From Schlegelella aquatica (GTDB taxonomy: Bacteria > Pseudomonadota > Gammaproteobacteria > Burkholderiales > Burkholderiaceae_C): a stretch of 64,000 nucleotides of DNA. The notes beneath the pieces were generated by a model, which did no database searches, was not told the DNA's origin, and saw only the letters and a list, made by a program, of their open reading frames with translations. The stretch's first letter is position 1, and every line of letters starts with the position of its first letter. Positions 37,893-45,947 of the stretch are shown here, in pieces. The translations under genes were made by a program, and so were the position numbers. The stretch is taken from contig NZ_CP110257.1 in assembly GCF_026013905.1 (NCBI RefSeq), positions 744,001 to 808,000 of the forward strand, given 5' to 3'.

Positions 37893-39188
37893 TCACTGAA
37901 GCGTCAGCTGGGCCAGGCAGGTCGCCGTGCGGGCTTCGTAGGGGAAGCTGACCTGGGAGCCGTCGTCGCTCACGCGGCGCTTCTCCCAGCCGAGGTTGCA
38001 ACCCACCAGCCACGCGCGGGTGATCGCGTAGTCCACCCCGAAGCCGAGCGCCGTGGTGCGGTCGGTCCCGCTGGCGGACGCCAGCACCGGCCGCCCGGCT
38101 TCGTCGCGCACCACTGCGTCCTTGATGTTGCGGTGGGTGTATCGGGCGTTGCCCTTCACGCGCAGCTTGCCCGTCGCATCCCAGGTGGCTGCGACCTTGA
38201 GGGTCGTCAACAGGCGCGTGTCCTCGAAGGGCGTGAGGGTGAGGTTGGCGGGGTCGTCGAGCGTGTCCGGCAACCAGGCGAGCTGACTCTGATCGTTGGT
38301 CTCGCGGATGAGCTCGACGCGCAGCCCGAGCTTGCCGGTGGGGCGGTAGGCCCATGTCAGGGCGCCCGTCACGCCGTCGAAGTCGCGCTGCTGGGCGAGC
38401 GAGTGATCGGTCGAGGTCAGGCTCAAGCGCGCGCTCAAGGTGCTCAGGCCGGTGGGCACCCACACCGCGGTGAAGTCCAGGTCGCGGCGGCGGATCTTGT
38501 CCTTGACGGGTTCGCCTCCGGCCGTGGTGCGGTACTCGGGGGTGCGACCTTCCGTGGCGCGCCCCGCCACACCGAGGCTCAAGAGGTCGCTCGGCTGGTA
38601 ACGCACCCCGAGGCTCACGGTGTCCGAGGTCTGCTCGCGGCTGCGAAAGGCCTCGGAGCTGTAGTTCTGGTCCCGGTGGCTCCAGCCGCCTTCCAGCACC
38701 CATCGGGCGTCGCCGCCCAGACGGGCCTTGAGGCCGAAGTCCTCCAGCGTCTGGAGGTTGCGTTCGCGCACGACGGTGGTGCCGGTGTAGCTGCCGAAAC
38801 TCACCAGGCTGCGCGAGTTCGTGTACCACACGCTGCCCGACAAGCGGTTCACCGTCGACAGATCGCCCCGCAGGTTGACGTCGTACTCGGTGTTGTCGAG
38901 CTGCGAGTACTCGTCGAATTTGTTGCGACGGACCCCGGCGTAGGCGAGCAGACGCTGCCGCCCGATCGGCTGATCGACCCCGACGCGCAACCCGGTCGAA
39001 GAGATGCGGTCGCTGCGCTCGGCGCCTTCGCGGTCGCGGAAGAGGTTGGAGTCGTGGGTGAAGGCCTGCGTGGCGCTCAGGAAGTAAGGGCGCAGCTGGG
39101 CGGCGGCCGGTGCGGCCATCACCATGCACGCCAGCGCGGCGGCCACGGGCAGTGCGGCAGGGCGAAAGGCAAGGGTGCGGTGCGGCAT
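37893..39188 (-). CDS. epsL: exopolysaccharide biosynthesis operon protein EpsL (outer-membrane beta-barrel)
   Basis: A 431-residue exported protein of the EpsL family, marked by an N-terminal signal peptide (about 1-30, ending AAAQ) and LRPYFLSATQAFTHDSNLFR. The rest is a string of alternating beta-strands with aromatic girdles (RLLAYAGVRRNKFDEY, DLDFTAVWVPTG), which is the pattern of an outer-membrane barrel. It probably gives the EPS its outer-membrane exit, since EpsE lacks a Wza-like lipid anchor (inference). Same operon as wcaJ upstream and galE downstream. Confidence 0.9.
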   Translation of the reverse strand: MPHRTLAFRPAALPVAAALACMVMAAPAAAQLRPYFLSATQAFTHDSNLFRDREGAERSDRISSTGLRVGVDQPIGRQRLLAYAGVRRNKFDEYSQLDNTEYDVNLRGDLSTVNRLSGSVWYTNSRSLVSFGSYTGTTVVRERNLQTLEDFGLKARLGGDARWVLEGGWSHRDQNYSSEAFRSREQTSDTVSLGVRYQPSDLLSLGVAGRATEGRTPEYRTTAGGEPVKDKIRRRDLDFTAVWVPTGLSTLSARLSLTSTDHSLAQQRDFDGVTGALTWAYRPTGKLGLRVELIRETNDQSQLAWLPDTLDDPANLTLTPFEDTRLLTTLKVAATWDATGKLRVKGNARYTHRNIKDAVVRDEAGRPVLASASGTDRTTALGFGVDYAITRAWLVGCNLGWEKRRVSDDGSQVSFPYEARTATCLAQLTLQ

Positions 39189-39222
39189 GAAGTCTCCTCA
39201 GTCAGATCGTCGTCGTGGGTTG

Positions 39223-40617
39223 TCAGTAGGCGTGGCGGTCGAACAGCACCAGGCGTACCGTGCGCGCGATGATCAGCAAGTCCAGGCCCAGCGACCAGTT
39301 GCGCAGGTACTCCAGGTCGTACTCCACCCGCGCCTCCATTTTCTCCAGCGTGTCGGTCTCCCCGCGCAGGCCGTTGACCTGCGCCCACCCCGTGATGCCG
39401 GGCTTGACCTTGTGGCGCACCATGTAGGCCTTGATGATCTTGCGGTACTGCTCGTTGTGAGCCACCGCGTGGGGCCGGGGGCCGACGATGCTCATGCGCC
39501 CTTGCAGCACGTTGATGAACTGGGGCAATTCGTCGAGCGAGGTCCGGCGCAGGAAGGCGCCGAACTTCGTGACGCGCGGGTCGTTCTTGGTGGCTTGTTT
39601 CACGTCCGGGCCGTTCTCCATGGTGCGCATGGACCGGAACTTGTAAACCGTGATTTCCTCGCCGTCCAGTCCGTTGCGCTTTTGCTTGAAGATGACCGGC
39701 CCGGGCGAACTGAGCTTCACGCCGATGGCGATGACGAGCAGCAGCGGGGAGATCAGCACCAGGATGATGGAGGCCAGCACGATGTCGCTGAGCCGCTTGA
39801 CGAGGGCGTTGGTGCCGGTGAAAGGGGTCTCGAGGATGCCGACCACCGGCACCCCGTTCACGTCTTGCAGCCGGCCCTGGATGATGCTGATGCCGAAGAC
39901 GTCCGGCACGAAGAAGAGCGACGCGGTCGTGCCCTGCAGCGACTCGAGCAGCGCCTTGATGCGCGGCTGCGAGGTCAGAGGCAGGGTGATGTAGACCTCC
40001 TTCACGCCGTGGCGCATGACGTACTCCGACACGTCCTCCAGCCGGCCGAGCAGCTTGTCCGCAGCGTCCGAGTGCACCCGCGCGTCGGCGCGGTCGTCGA
40101 AGAAGCCGAGGAAGTCCGAGCCGAAGCCCTCGTGGCCGACGAGGGCCCGCGCCACTTTGACGCCGAGCGGTCCGGCGCCGACGACGATCGCCGAGCGCCT
40201 GGCCTCGGGCCGGCTGGCGGCGACCATGATGATCTTGCGACCGATGGCCACCGCCACCCACTGCGCCAACGGCGTCAGCACGGCCCACCACAGCAGCACG
40301 TCCGGGTCGAACTGGTCCAGGCTGCGGGTGGCGTAACCGCACAAGGCCAGGATGGCGAGCAGGCTGACCCAGGAGATCGCGATGTCGACCAGGGCGGTCA
40401 GCCGGGCGTCCTTGAAGCGGTTGCGGCCCGGAAAGGACAGGGCGAAGACCAGCAGGCACAGCGTCATCGCCGCGCCGTCCAAGGGCCTGTCGTAGTAGCG
40501 CAGCAGCGCCAGGAAACACGCCACCGTGATGGTGGGCTCGAGGAAGGCCGCCACGAACGACGTGACCGATTGCGGCGCGTTGTAGAAAGTTCTCGTGTAC
40601 GTTCGGTCTTCAAACAT
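39223..40617 (-). CDS. wcaJ: undecaprenyl-phosphate glucose phosphotransferase (initiating transferase)
   Basis: A 464-residue polyisoprenyl-phosphate hexose-1-phosphate transferase that loads the first sugar (usually glucose-1-phosphate) on undecaprenyl phosphate. Four N-terminal membrane helices, a CoA-binding-like Rossmann region (AIVVGAGPLGVKVARAL), a fifth hydrophobic helix and the catalytic domain follow in order. The hallmark parts are ITVYKFRSMR, LRRTSLDELPQFINVLQGRM and SIVGPRPHA, with the ending LLIIARTVRLVLF. ATG at 40617 begins MFEDRTYTRTFYN. First gene of minus block 2. Confidence 0.95.
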   Translation of the reverse strand: MFEDRTYTRTFYNAPQSVTSFVAAFLEPTITVACFLALLRYYDRPLDGAAMTLCLLVFALSFPGRNRFKDARLTALVDIAISWVSLLAILALCGYATRSLDQFDPDVLLWWAVLTPLAQWVAVAIGRKIIMVAASRPEARRSAIVVGAGPLGVKVARALVGHEGFGSDFLGFFDDRADARVHSDAADKLLGRLEDVSEYVMRHGVKEVYITLPLTSQPRIKALLESLQGTTASLFFVPDVFGISIIQGRLQDVNGVPVVGILETPFTGTNALVKRLSDIVLASIILVLISPLLLVIAIGVKLSSPGPVIFKQKRNGLDGEEITVYKFRSMRTMENGPDVKQATKNDPRVTKFGAFLRRTSLDELPQFINVLQGRMSIVGPRPHAVAHNEQYRKIIKAYMVRHKVKPGITGWAQVNGLRGETDTLEKMEARVEYDLEYLRNWSLGLDLLIIARTVRLVLFDRHAY

Positions 40618-40817
40618 GGAACTTGCCTGTCCATTTGCCTGCCCACGGCGGCCGGGGTCGCCCCCGTCCGCCGATCTCGACGGCGCCACGCTGCGTGCAC
40701 GCCGGCATCGGGCACCCCCCGGAGCGGGCGCGCCACGTGCTGCCGAGGCGGGCAAGCGTGAAGCCGCCGGCTCCCTGAGGCGGCGGCCGCCGCCGCGGGG
40801 TCACGGCCCCCAACTGC

Positions 40818-40843
40818 AAAAGCCCCGGGGAGCGGGGCTTTTT
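40818..40843. terminator. symmetric terminator hairpin between wcaJ and ubiJ
   Basis: AAAAGCCCC (40818-40826) pairs with GGGGCTTTT (40834-40842) around GGGGAGC, followed by T. The sequence is symmetric, so it can work on both strands. It lies inside a divergent promoter region, not after a gene: it may be a relic of an earlier gene end or an insulator at the EPS/ubi boundary. Confidence 0.7.
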
Positions 40844-40936
40844 CCGTGACGCTGCGGCAAGCGGTCTGAAGTTCATTGTGGCAGTCAGGGTCCGCATTGT
40901 GTTCACGCAGACGCGGGATCGACAGCCGCCTGTCCC

Positions 40937-40942
40937 TACAAT
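40937..40942 (+). promoter_or_regulatory. -10 box of a probable leaderless ubiJ transcript
   Basis: TACAAT matches consensus at five of six positions and lies six bases before the ubiJ ATG at 40949. The start point would fall on the ATG. No clear -35 is visible. This promoter would make ubiJ-ubiB independent of ubiE, from which they are separated by the EPS locus. Confidence 0.5.
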
Positions 40943-40948
40943 CGTTGG

Positions 40949-41503
40949 ATGCTGCAACACCTCACCGAGCTCGTCTGGCCCGCTGCGCTGCAGCGGCTCG
41001 TGCTGGCGCTGAACCACGTTCTTGCCTCTGAAACAGAGGCCGTCGCGCGATTGCGTCCGCACGTCGGGCGCATCATCCGTCTGTCCGTCGGGGGGCTGCC
41101 GGCCTTGTTGCAATGGCCTGGGATTCTTGCGTTTCGTATCACGCCGGCGGGGCTCCTGGAGCTCGCCGAGCCGGCCGATGCCGAGCAGGCCGACCTCGCC
41201 ATGCGGGTGGATGCCGGGCAGCCGGCCGTGCTCATGCAGGCGCTGCTCGACGGCCGCCGCCCCCCGGTCGCCATCGACGGCGACGCCCATCTGGCAGCGG
41301 ATGTCGCGTGGCTGATGGACCATGTGCGCTGGGACTACGCCGACGACCTCGACCGGGTCTTCGGCCCCCTGGTGGGTGGCCAGTTGGCGCGGCTCTTCGC
41401 CGCGGCGGCGGCCGCGGCGCGACAGGTGCTGCGCACGCTGGCGCAGTTCGCTCCCGGCGGCGGTGAGCCGCCCGTCCCGACGACGACGGCCCGGGGCGCA
41501 TGA
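40949..41503 (+). CDS. ubiJ: ubiquinone biosynthesis accessory factor UbiJ (SCP2 domain)
   Basis: A 184-residue cytoplasmic lipid-binding accessory of the Ubi metabolon. The SCP2-like fold covers about 10-110 ([40 protein letters not shown]). The C-terminal helix region with [24 protein letters not shown] is strongly conserved in the family. It overlaps ubiB by four bases (ATGA). The start is fixed by the family N-terminus and by the -10 box directly ahead. Confidence 0.93.
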   Translation: MLQHLTELVWPAALQRLVLALNHVLASETEAVARLRPHVGRIIRLSVGGLPALLQWPGILAFRITPAGLLELAEPADAEQADLAMRVDAGQPAVLMQALLDGRRPPVAIDGDAHLAADVAWLMDHVRWDYADDLDRVFGPLVGGQLARLFAAAAAAARQVLRTLAQFAPGGGEPPVPTTTARGA

Positions 41504-43044
41504 GAAGGCTGCTGCGCCTCATCTTCATCGCGGTGACCGTCCTGCGCTACGGCGTGGACGAGCTCGCGCTCTCCAGCCTGCGGCAACCCTGGCTGCGGGT
41601 GCTGTCGCGCATCATCACCATCGGCCGGCGCCTGGACGCGCCCCGCGGTGTGCGGCTGCGTCTCGCGCTCGAACGGCTGGGGCCGATCTTCGTCAAGTTC
41701 GGGCAGGTGCTGTCCACCCGCCGCGACCTGCTGCCGCCCGACGTCGCCGACGAGCTGGCCCGGTTGCAGGATCGCGTGCCGCCGTTCCCGCCGCAGGCCT
41801 CGGTGCGCATCATCGAGCGGGCCTTCGGGCGCCCCATCGACGCGCTCTTCGAGAGCTTCGAGCGCGAGCCCGTCGCCAGCGCCTCCATCGCGCAGGTGCA
41901 CTTCGCCACGCTCAAGGGCGGACGCGAGGTGGCGGTCAAGGTCCTGCGGCCGGGGATGCTCAAGGTCATCGACGAGGACCTGGCGCTCCTGCGCACCCTG
42001 GCCGGCTGGGTCGAGCGGCTGTGGGCGGACGGCAAGCGGCTCAAGCCGCGCGAGGTCGTCGCCGAGTTCGACAAGTACCTGCACGACGAGCTGGACCTGG
42101 TGCGAGAGGCGGCCAACGCGGCGCAGCTGCGCCGCAACATGGAAGGGCTGGGCCTGGTCATCGTGCCCGAGATGGTCTGGGACCTGTGCTCGGAGCAGGT
42201 CATCGTGATGGAGCGGATGAAGGGCGTGCCGATCAGCCAGGTGGACCGGCTGCGCGAGGCGGGCGTGGACATCAAGAAGCTGGCGCGCGACGGCGTCACC
42301 ATCTTCTTCACGCAGGTCTTCCGCGACGGCTTCTTCCACGCCGACATGCACCCCGGCAACATCCAGGTCAGCATCGACCCCCAGACCTTCGGCCGCTACA
42401 TCGCGCTGGACTTCGGCATCATCGGCACGCTGACCGAGTACGACAAGGACTACCTCGCGCAGAACTTCATCGCCTTCTTCCGGCGCGACTACAAGCGGGT
42501 GGCCGAGCTGCACCTGGAGTCGGGCTGGGTGCCTCCCGGCACACGGGTGGACGAGTTGGAAGGCGCGATCCGGGCCTGCTGCGAGCCGCATTTCGACCGG
42601 CCGCTGCGCGACATCTCGCTCGGCCAGGTGCTGATGCGGCTGTTCCAGACGTCTCGCCGGTTCAACGTCGAGATCCAGCCCCAGCTCGTGCTGCTGCAAA
42701 AGACACTGCTCAACGTGGAAGGCCTCGGCCGCCAGCTCGACCCCGACCTGGACCTCTGGAGCACGGCCAAACCCTTCCTGGAGCGCTGGATGAACGAACA
42801 GGTGGGTTGGCGCGGCTTCCGGGACCGGCTGGTGCGCGAGGCCCCACGCTACGCCCGCTGGCTGCCGGAGATGCCCCGTCTGGCGCACCAGGCGCTCACC
42901 GAGCTGCCCGCCATCCGCCTGCGGCTGGAGGAGTTGGCCGAGGAGCGCAGGCGGTCCAACCGCCTGATGGCCTGGGTGGGCGCCGCCGCTGGCGGCCTGG
43001 CGCTGCTGTCACTGGCCCAACTCGTCTTGCAACTGCTGCGGTAG
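41500..43044 (+). CDS. ubiB: ubiquinone biosynthesis regulatory protein kinase-like UbiB
   Basis: A 514-residue atypical kinase/ATPase needed for ubiquinone synthesis. Family motifs are complete: [16 protein letters not shown] (the KxGQ extension), the Ala-rich loop [14 protein letters not shown], catalytic HADMHPGNI, and metal-binding DFGIIG. Two membrane helices at the C-terminus (about 480-512: [20 protein letters not shown]) anchor it in the inner membrane. Full length. Coupled to ubiJ. Confidence 0.96.
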   Translation: MRRLLRLIFIAVTVLRYGVDELALSSLRQPWLRVLSRIITIGRRLDAPRGVRLRLALERLGPIFVKFGQVLSTRRDLLPPDVADELARLQDRVPPFPPQASVRIIERAFGRPIDALFESFEREPVASASIAQVHFATLKGGREVAVKVLRPGMLKVIDEDLALLRTLAGWVERLWADGKRLKPREVVAEFDKYLHDELDLVREAANAAQLRRNMEGLGLVIVPEMVWDLCSEQVIVMERMKGVPISQVDRLREAGVDIKKLARDGVTIFFTQVFRDGFFHADMHPGNIQVSIDPQTFGRYIALDFGIIGTLTEYDKDYLAQNFIAFFRRDYKRVAELHLESGWVPPGTRVDELEGAIRACCEPHFDRPLRDISLGQVLMRLFQTSRRFNVEIQPQLVLLQKTLLNVEGLGRQLDPDLDLWSTAKPFLERWMNEQVGWRGFRDRLVREAPRYARWLPEMPRLAHQALTELPAIRLRLEELAEERRRSNRLMAWVGAAAGGLALLSLAQLVLQLLR

Positions 43045-43258
43045 CCCGCCGCCCGGGCGCCCCGCCCGCGGCGAAAGTGCACGTTCCGGCGTGGCGATTT
43101 GACCCAGCCGGCAGTCACATTCCGAGACATCCGGGATACACTCGCCGCCCAGCGAGCGGCGGCGCGGCCGTGGCTCCGTGAGGGGTTGGGCGCCGCTCTA
43201 GAGCGGACGGCCGGGGCGGCGTCCTTCCGAGAAGTTGCGGTTTTCCCTGGGGACACCC

Positions 43259-44707
43259 ATGAACTCCACGCTCATCGCGTTCATCGCGCTGTACCTGTTG
43301 GCCTCGATCGGCATCGGCCTGTACGCCGCCACCCGCGTGAAGAGCGCCACCGACTACGCGGTGGCCGGTCGCAGCCTGCCGCTGTACATCATCGTGGCGA
43401 CCACCTTCGCCACCTGGTTCGGCTCCGAGACGGTGCTGGGCGTGAGCGCCAAGTTCGTCCAGGGCGGCCTGAACGCCGTCATCGAGGACCCGATCGGCTC
43501 GTCGTTCTGCCTGATCTTCGTGGGGCTGTTCTTCGCCTACAAGCTCTACCGGATGACGCTGCTGACGATCGGCGACTTCTATCGCAAGCGCTACGGCACG
43601 GCGGTCGAGGTGCTGTGCTCGCTGATGATCCTGCTGAGCTACCTGGGCTGGGTGGCTGCGCAGATCACCGCGCTCGGTCTGGTGTTCAACCTGCTGTCCA
43701 GCGGCGCGATCCCGGTGACGACGGGCATGATCATCGGCACGGCGATCGTGCTGTTCTACACCTTGTTCGGCGGCATGTGGTCGGTGGCGCTGACCGACTT
43801 CTTCCAGATGATCATCATCGTCGTCGGGCTGGTGGCGATCGCCGTGATGGCCGGGCAGATGGCCGGAGGCGCGACCGCGGTGGTCGATCTCGCCCGCAGC
43901 CAGGACTTCTTCCGCTTCTTCCCCGAGCCGACGCTGCACGACTGGCTGTTCTTCATCGCCGCGGCGATCACGCTGATGCTCGGCTCCATCCCCCAGCAGG
44001 ATGTCTTCCAGCGGGTGATGTCGTCCAAGGATGCGCGCACCGCCCAGGTCGGGCCGGTGCTCGGCGGCACCTTCTACCTGCTGTTCGCCTTCGTGCCGAT
44101 GTTCATCGTCACCAGCGCCTTGCTCATCATGCCCGAGGAGACTCGCGCGCTGCTGGCCGACGACCCGCAGAAGGTGCTGCCGACGCTGATCATGAACCAC
44201 ATGCCGCTGGTGGCGCAGGTGTTCTTCTTCGGCGCGCTGCTGTCGGCCATCATGTCCACCGCCTCGGCCACGCTGCTGGCGCCTTCGACCACCTTCGTCG
44301 AGAACATCTACAAGCACCTGCGCCCGGGCATGGACGACAAGACCTTCCTGCGCACGATGCGCATCACCGTGGTGTGCTTCACCGGCTTCGTGCTGACGTA
44401 TGCCCTGGTGATGGAGGGCACGCCGATCTACGAGATGGTGTCCTCCGCCTACCAGGTCACGCTGGTCGGCGCCTTCGTGCCGCTGGCTTTCGGGCTGTAC
44501 TGGAAGCGGGCCACGACGCAGGGCGCGGTGCTGTCCATCGTGGCCGGCGTGGCGGTGTGGGTGCTGCTGTTGGCGGTGCCGGCCTGGGGCGAGGCCTTCC
44601 CGGCGCAGCTCGCCGGCCTGCTCGCCTCGGGTGTCGGGATGATCGTCGGCTCCTTGATGCCGCAGTTCATGGTCGACCGCGCCGAGATGAAGCCGCACCT
44701 GGCGTAA
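43259..44707 (+). CDS. sodium:solute symporter (SSS family)
   Basis: A 482-residue membrane transporter with about 13 hydrophobic segments, of the solute:sodium symporter family. Features: ATRVKSATDYAVAGRSLPL after helix 1, ATTFATWFGSETVLG in helix 2 region, SIPQQDVFQRVMSSKDAR, and STASATLLAPSTTFVENIY. It resembles the pantothenate/proline-type branch, but the substrate is not clear. ATG at 43259 has GGGGA five to six bases upstream; a TTG at 43235 has none. The 214-base gap before it contains a GC hairpin but no convincing promoter pair. Confidence 0.9.
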   Translation: MNSTLIAFIALYLLASIGIGLYAATRVKSATDYAVAGRSLPLYIIVATTFATWFGSETVLGVSAKFVQGGLNAVIEDPIGSSFCLIFVGLFFAYKLYRMTLLTIGDFYRKRYGTAVEVLCSLMILLSYLGWVAAQITALGLVFNLLSSGAIPVTTGMIIGTAIVLFYTLFGGMWSVALTDFFQMIIIVVGLVAIAVMAGQMAGGATAVVDLARSQDFFRFFPEPTLHDWLFFIAAAITLMLGSIPQQDVFQRVMSSKDARTAQVGPVLGGTFYLLFAFVPMFIVTSALLIMPEETRALLADDPQKVLPTLIMNHMPLVAQVFFFGALLSAIMSTASATLLAPSTTFVENIYKHLRPGMDDKTFLRTMRITVVCFTGFVLTYALVMEGTPIYEMVSSAYQVTLVGAFVPLAFGLYWKRATTQGAVLSIVAGVAVWVLLLAVPAWGEAFPAQLAGLLASGVGMIVGSLMPQFMVDRAEMKPHLA

Positions 44708-44782
44708 GCCGCCAGGCTGGCACAGGGGGCGGCCGGCCGGCGCACGCGGGCGGTCGCCGGCGCCGCTTGGGGGCGCGCTCCT

Positions 44783-44788
44783 TATAAT
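44783..44788 (+). promoter_or_regulatory. consensus -10 box before fmdB
   Basis: A perfect TATAAT lies 35 bases before the ATG at 44824. The -35 region is GC-rich and unmatched. This is probably the promoter of the fmdB-DUF502-aspS unit. Confidence 0.5.
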
Positions 44789-44823
44789 GAGAGGTTTTGC
44801 GTCCAACCCCTTCAGGTGAGCTG

Positions 44824-45150
44824 ATGCCAATCTACGCTTACAAGTGCGAGTCCTGCGGGCATGGGCAGGACGTGATGCAGAAGATCTCCGATCCGTTGCT
44901 GACGGTGTGCCCACAATGCGGCGCGTCCACCTTCCGCAAGCAGGTGACGGCGGCCGGGTTCCAGTTGAAGGGATCGGGCTGGTACGTGACCGACTTCCGC
45001 GGCGGATCGTCCTCCGGGGGCTCGTCGTCCGGGTCATCGTCCGGGTCGTCGTCCGGCCACGGCGGCGAGAGCACCTCGGACGGTGGCGGCAAGTCGGAAT
45101 CCGCCCCGGCGGCCGGCGGCGCCTGCGGCAGTTCCTGTGCCTGCCACTGA
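44824..45150 (+). CDS. FmdB family zinc-ribbon protein
   Basis: A 108-residue small regulatory-type protein. The N-terminal zinc ribbon (MPIYAYKCESCGHGQDVMQK, then CPQCG) covers about 1-42. A conserved FQLKGSGWYVTDFRG follows. Next is a Ser/Gly linker with four SSSG units and a Cys-rich end, CGSSCACH, which may bind a second metal. FmdB relatives are linked to amide/porin regulation, but the role in this conserved position ahead of aspS is unknown. ATG at 44824; the DUF502 start lies 35 bases after its stop. Confidence 0.9.
   Translation: MPIYAYKCESCGHGQDVMQKISDPLLTVCPQCGASTFRKQVTAAGFQLKGSGWYVTDFRGGSSSGGSSSGSSSGSSSGHGGESTSDGGGKSESAPAAGGACGSSCACH
45007..45057 (+). repeat. four 12-base SSSG repeats in fmdB
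   Basis: Units TCGTCCTCCGGG, TCGTCGTCCGGG, TCATCGTCCGGG and TCGTCGTCCGGC encode SSSG; the first is separated from the others by one Gly codon. Nearly identical repeats like this can change copy number by slippage, giving linkers of variable length. Confidence 0.8.
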
Positions 45151-45184
45151 AACGGCCGGCGCCCGACCGTCGGTCGGAAGCGCC

Positions 45185-45874
45185 GTGAGGAAGTACGTCA
45201 TCACCGGCTTGCTGGTGTGGTTGCCGCTGGCCGTCACCGTCTGGGTGCTGCTGTGGATCGTCGGCGTCTTGGACGGTGTGTTCGCGGCGCTCCTGGCGGC
45301 TGCGCAGGCGGTGCTGCCGGTGTCGGTCGGCCCCATGCTGGAGCAGCTGGGCCGCATCCCGGGCCTGGGGGTGCTGCTGACGCTGGCCGGCATGTTCCTC
45401 ACGGGCTTGTTCGTGGCCAACATGTTCGGGCAATGGTGGCTGCGCCAATGGGACCGCATCCTCTCGAACATCCCGATCGTCAAGTCGATCTACACCTCGG
45501 TCAAGCAGGTCTCCGACACGCTGTTCTCCAGCAGCGGCAATGCCTTTCGCGAGGCGGTGCTGGTGCAGTACCCGCGCCACGGGTCCTGGACGATCGCCTT
45601 CGTGACGGGCCGACCGGGCGGTGAAGTCGCGGAGCACCTGCACCCGCAGGACTACCTGAGCTTGTATGTGCCGACGACGCCCAACCCGACGTCCGGCTTC
45701 TTCCTGATGGTGCCGCGCGCCGACGTGCTGCCGCTCAAGATGAGTGTGGACGAGGCGCTGAAGTACATCATTTCGATGGGGGTGGTGGCGCCGCCCGCCA
45801 TCGTGGACAGCCAGGCCCGCCGATTGGTGGAACTGCCCCCGATCGCGGGTGCCGAGCCGGGCCAGCGGGAATGA
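45185..45874 (+). CDS. DUF502 family membrane protein
   Basis: A 229-residue protein with two N-terminal membrane helices (about 5-25 and 53-80) and a conserved cytoplasmic/periplasmic domain: [54 protein letters not shown]. Family function is unknown. The start is GTG at 45185 ([10 protein letters not shown]), with GGAAG upstream; longer starts such as GTG 45137 would overlap fmdB but add non-conserved residues. It is followed by aspS at 73 bases, as in other Burkholderiales. Confidence 0.88.
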   Translation: MRKYVITGLLVWLPLAVTVWVLLWIVGVLDGVFAALLAAAQAVLPVSVGPMLEQLGRIPGLGVLLTLAGMFLTGLFVANMFGQWWLRQWDRILSNIPIVKSIYTSVKQVSDTLFSSSGNAFREAVLVQYPRHGSWTIAFVTGRPGGEVAEHLHPQDYLSLYVPTTPNPTSGFFLMVPRADVLPLKMSVDEALKYIISMGVVAPPAIVDSQARRLVELPPIAGAEPGQRE

Positions 45875-45947
45875 CCACCTGCCCAGCGGCCCGATGACCG
45901 TGCGGCGGCGCTGCGGCGACCGCCCTCTCGAACCTTGGAGTGACCCC

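Larger units (their letters stand above)
40618..40948. other. 331-base divergent intergenic stretch at the right edge of the EPS locus
   Basis: It lies between wcaJ (minus) and ubiJ (plus). It holds the hairpin at 40818-40843 and the ubiJ -10 at 40937. The minus-strand promoter for wcaJ must lie in about 40618-40815, but I see no clear boxes there. No coding frame with homology. Confidence 0.5.

Noticed and set aside
9553..40948. Insertion sequence or integrase at the edges of the EPS locus
   Set aside because: I looked for transposase or integrase motifs and for terminal direct repeats at both edges and saw none, so the EPS locus is not called a mobile element.
43099..43142. TTGACC and TACACT upstream of the symporter
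   Set aside because: The spacing is 32 bases, too far for one sigma-70 promoter.
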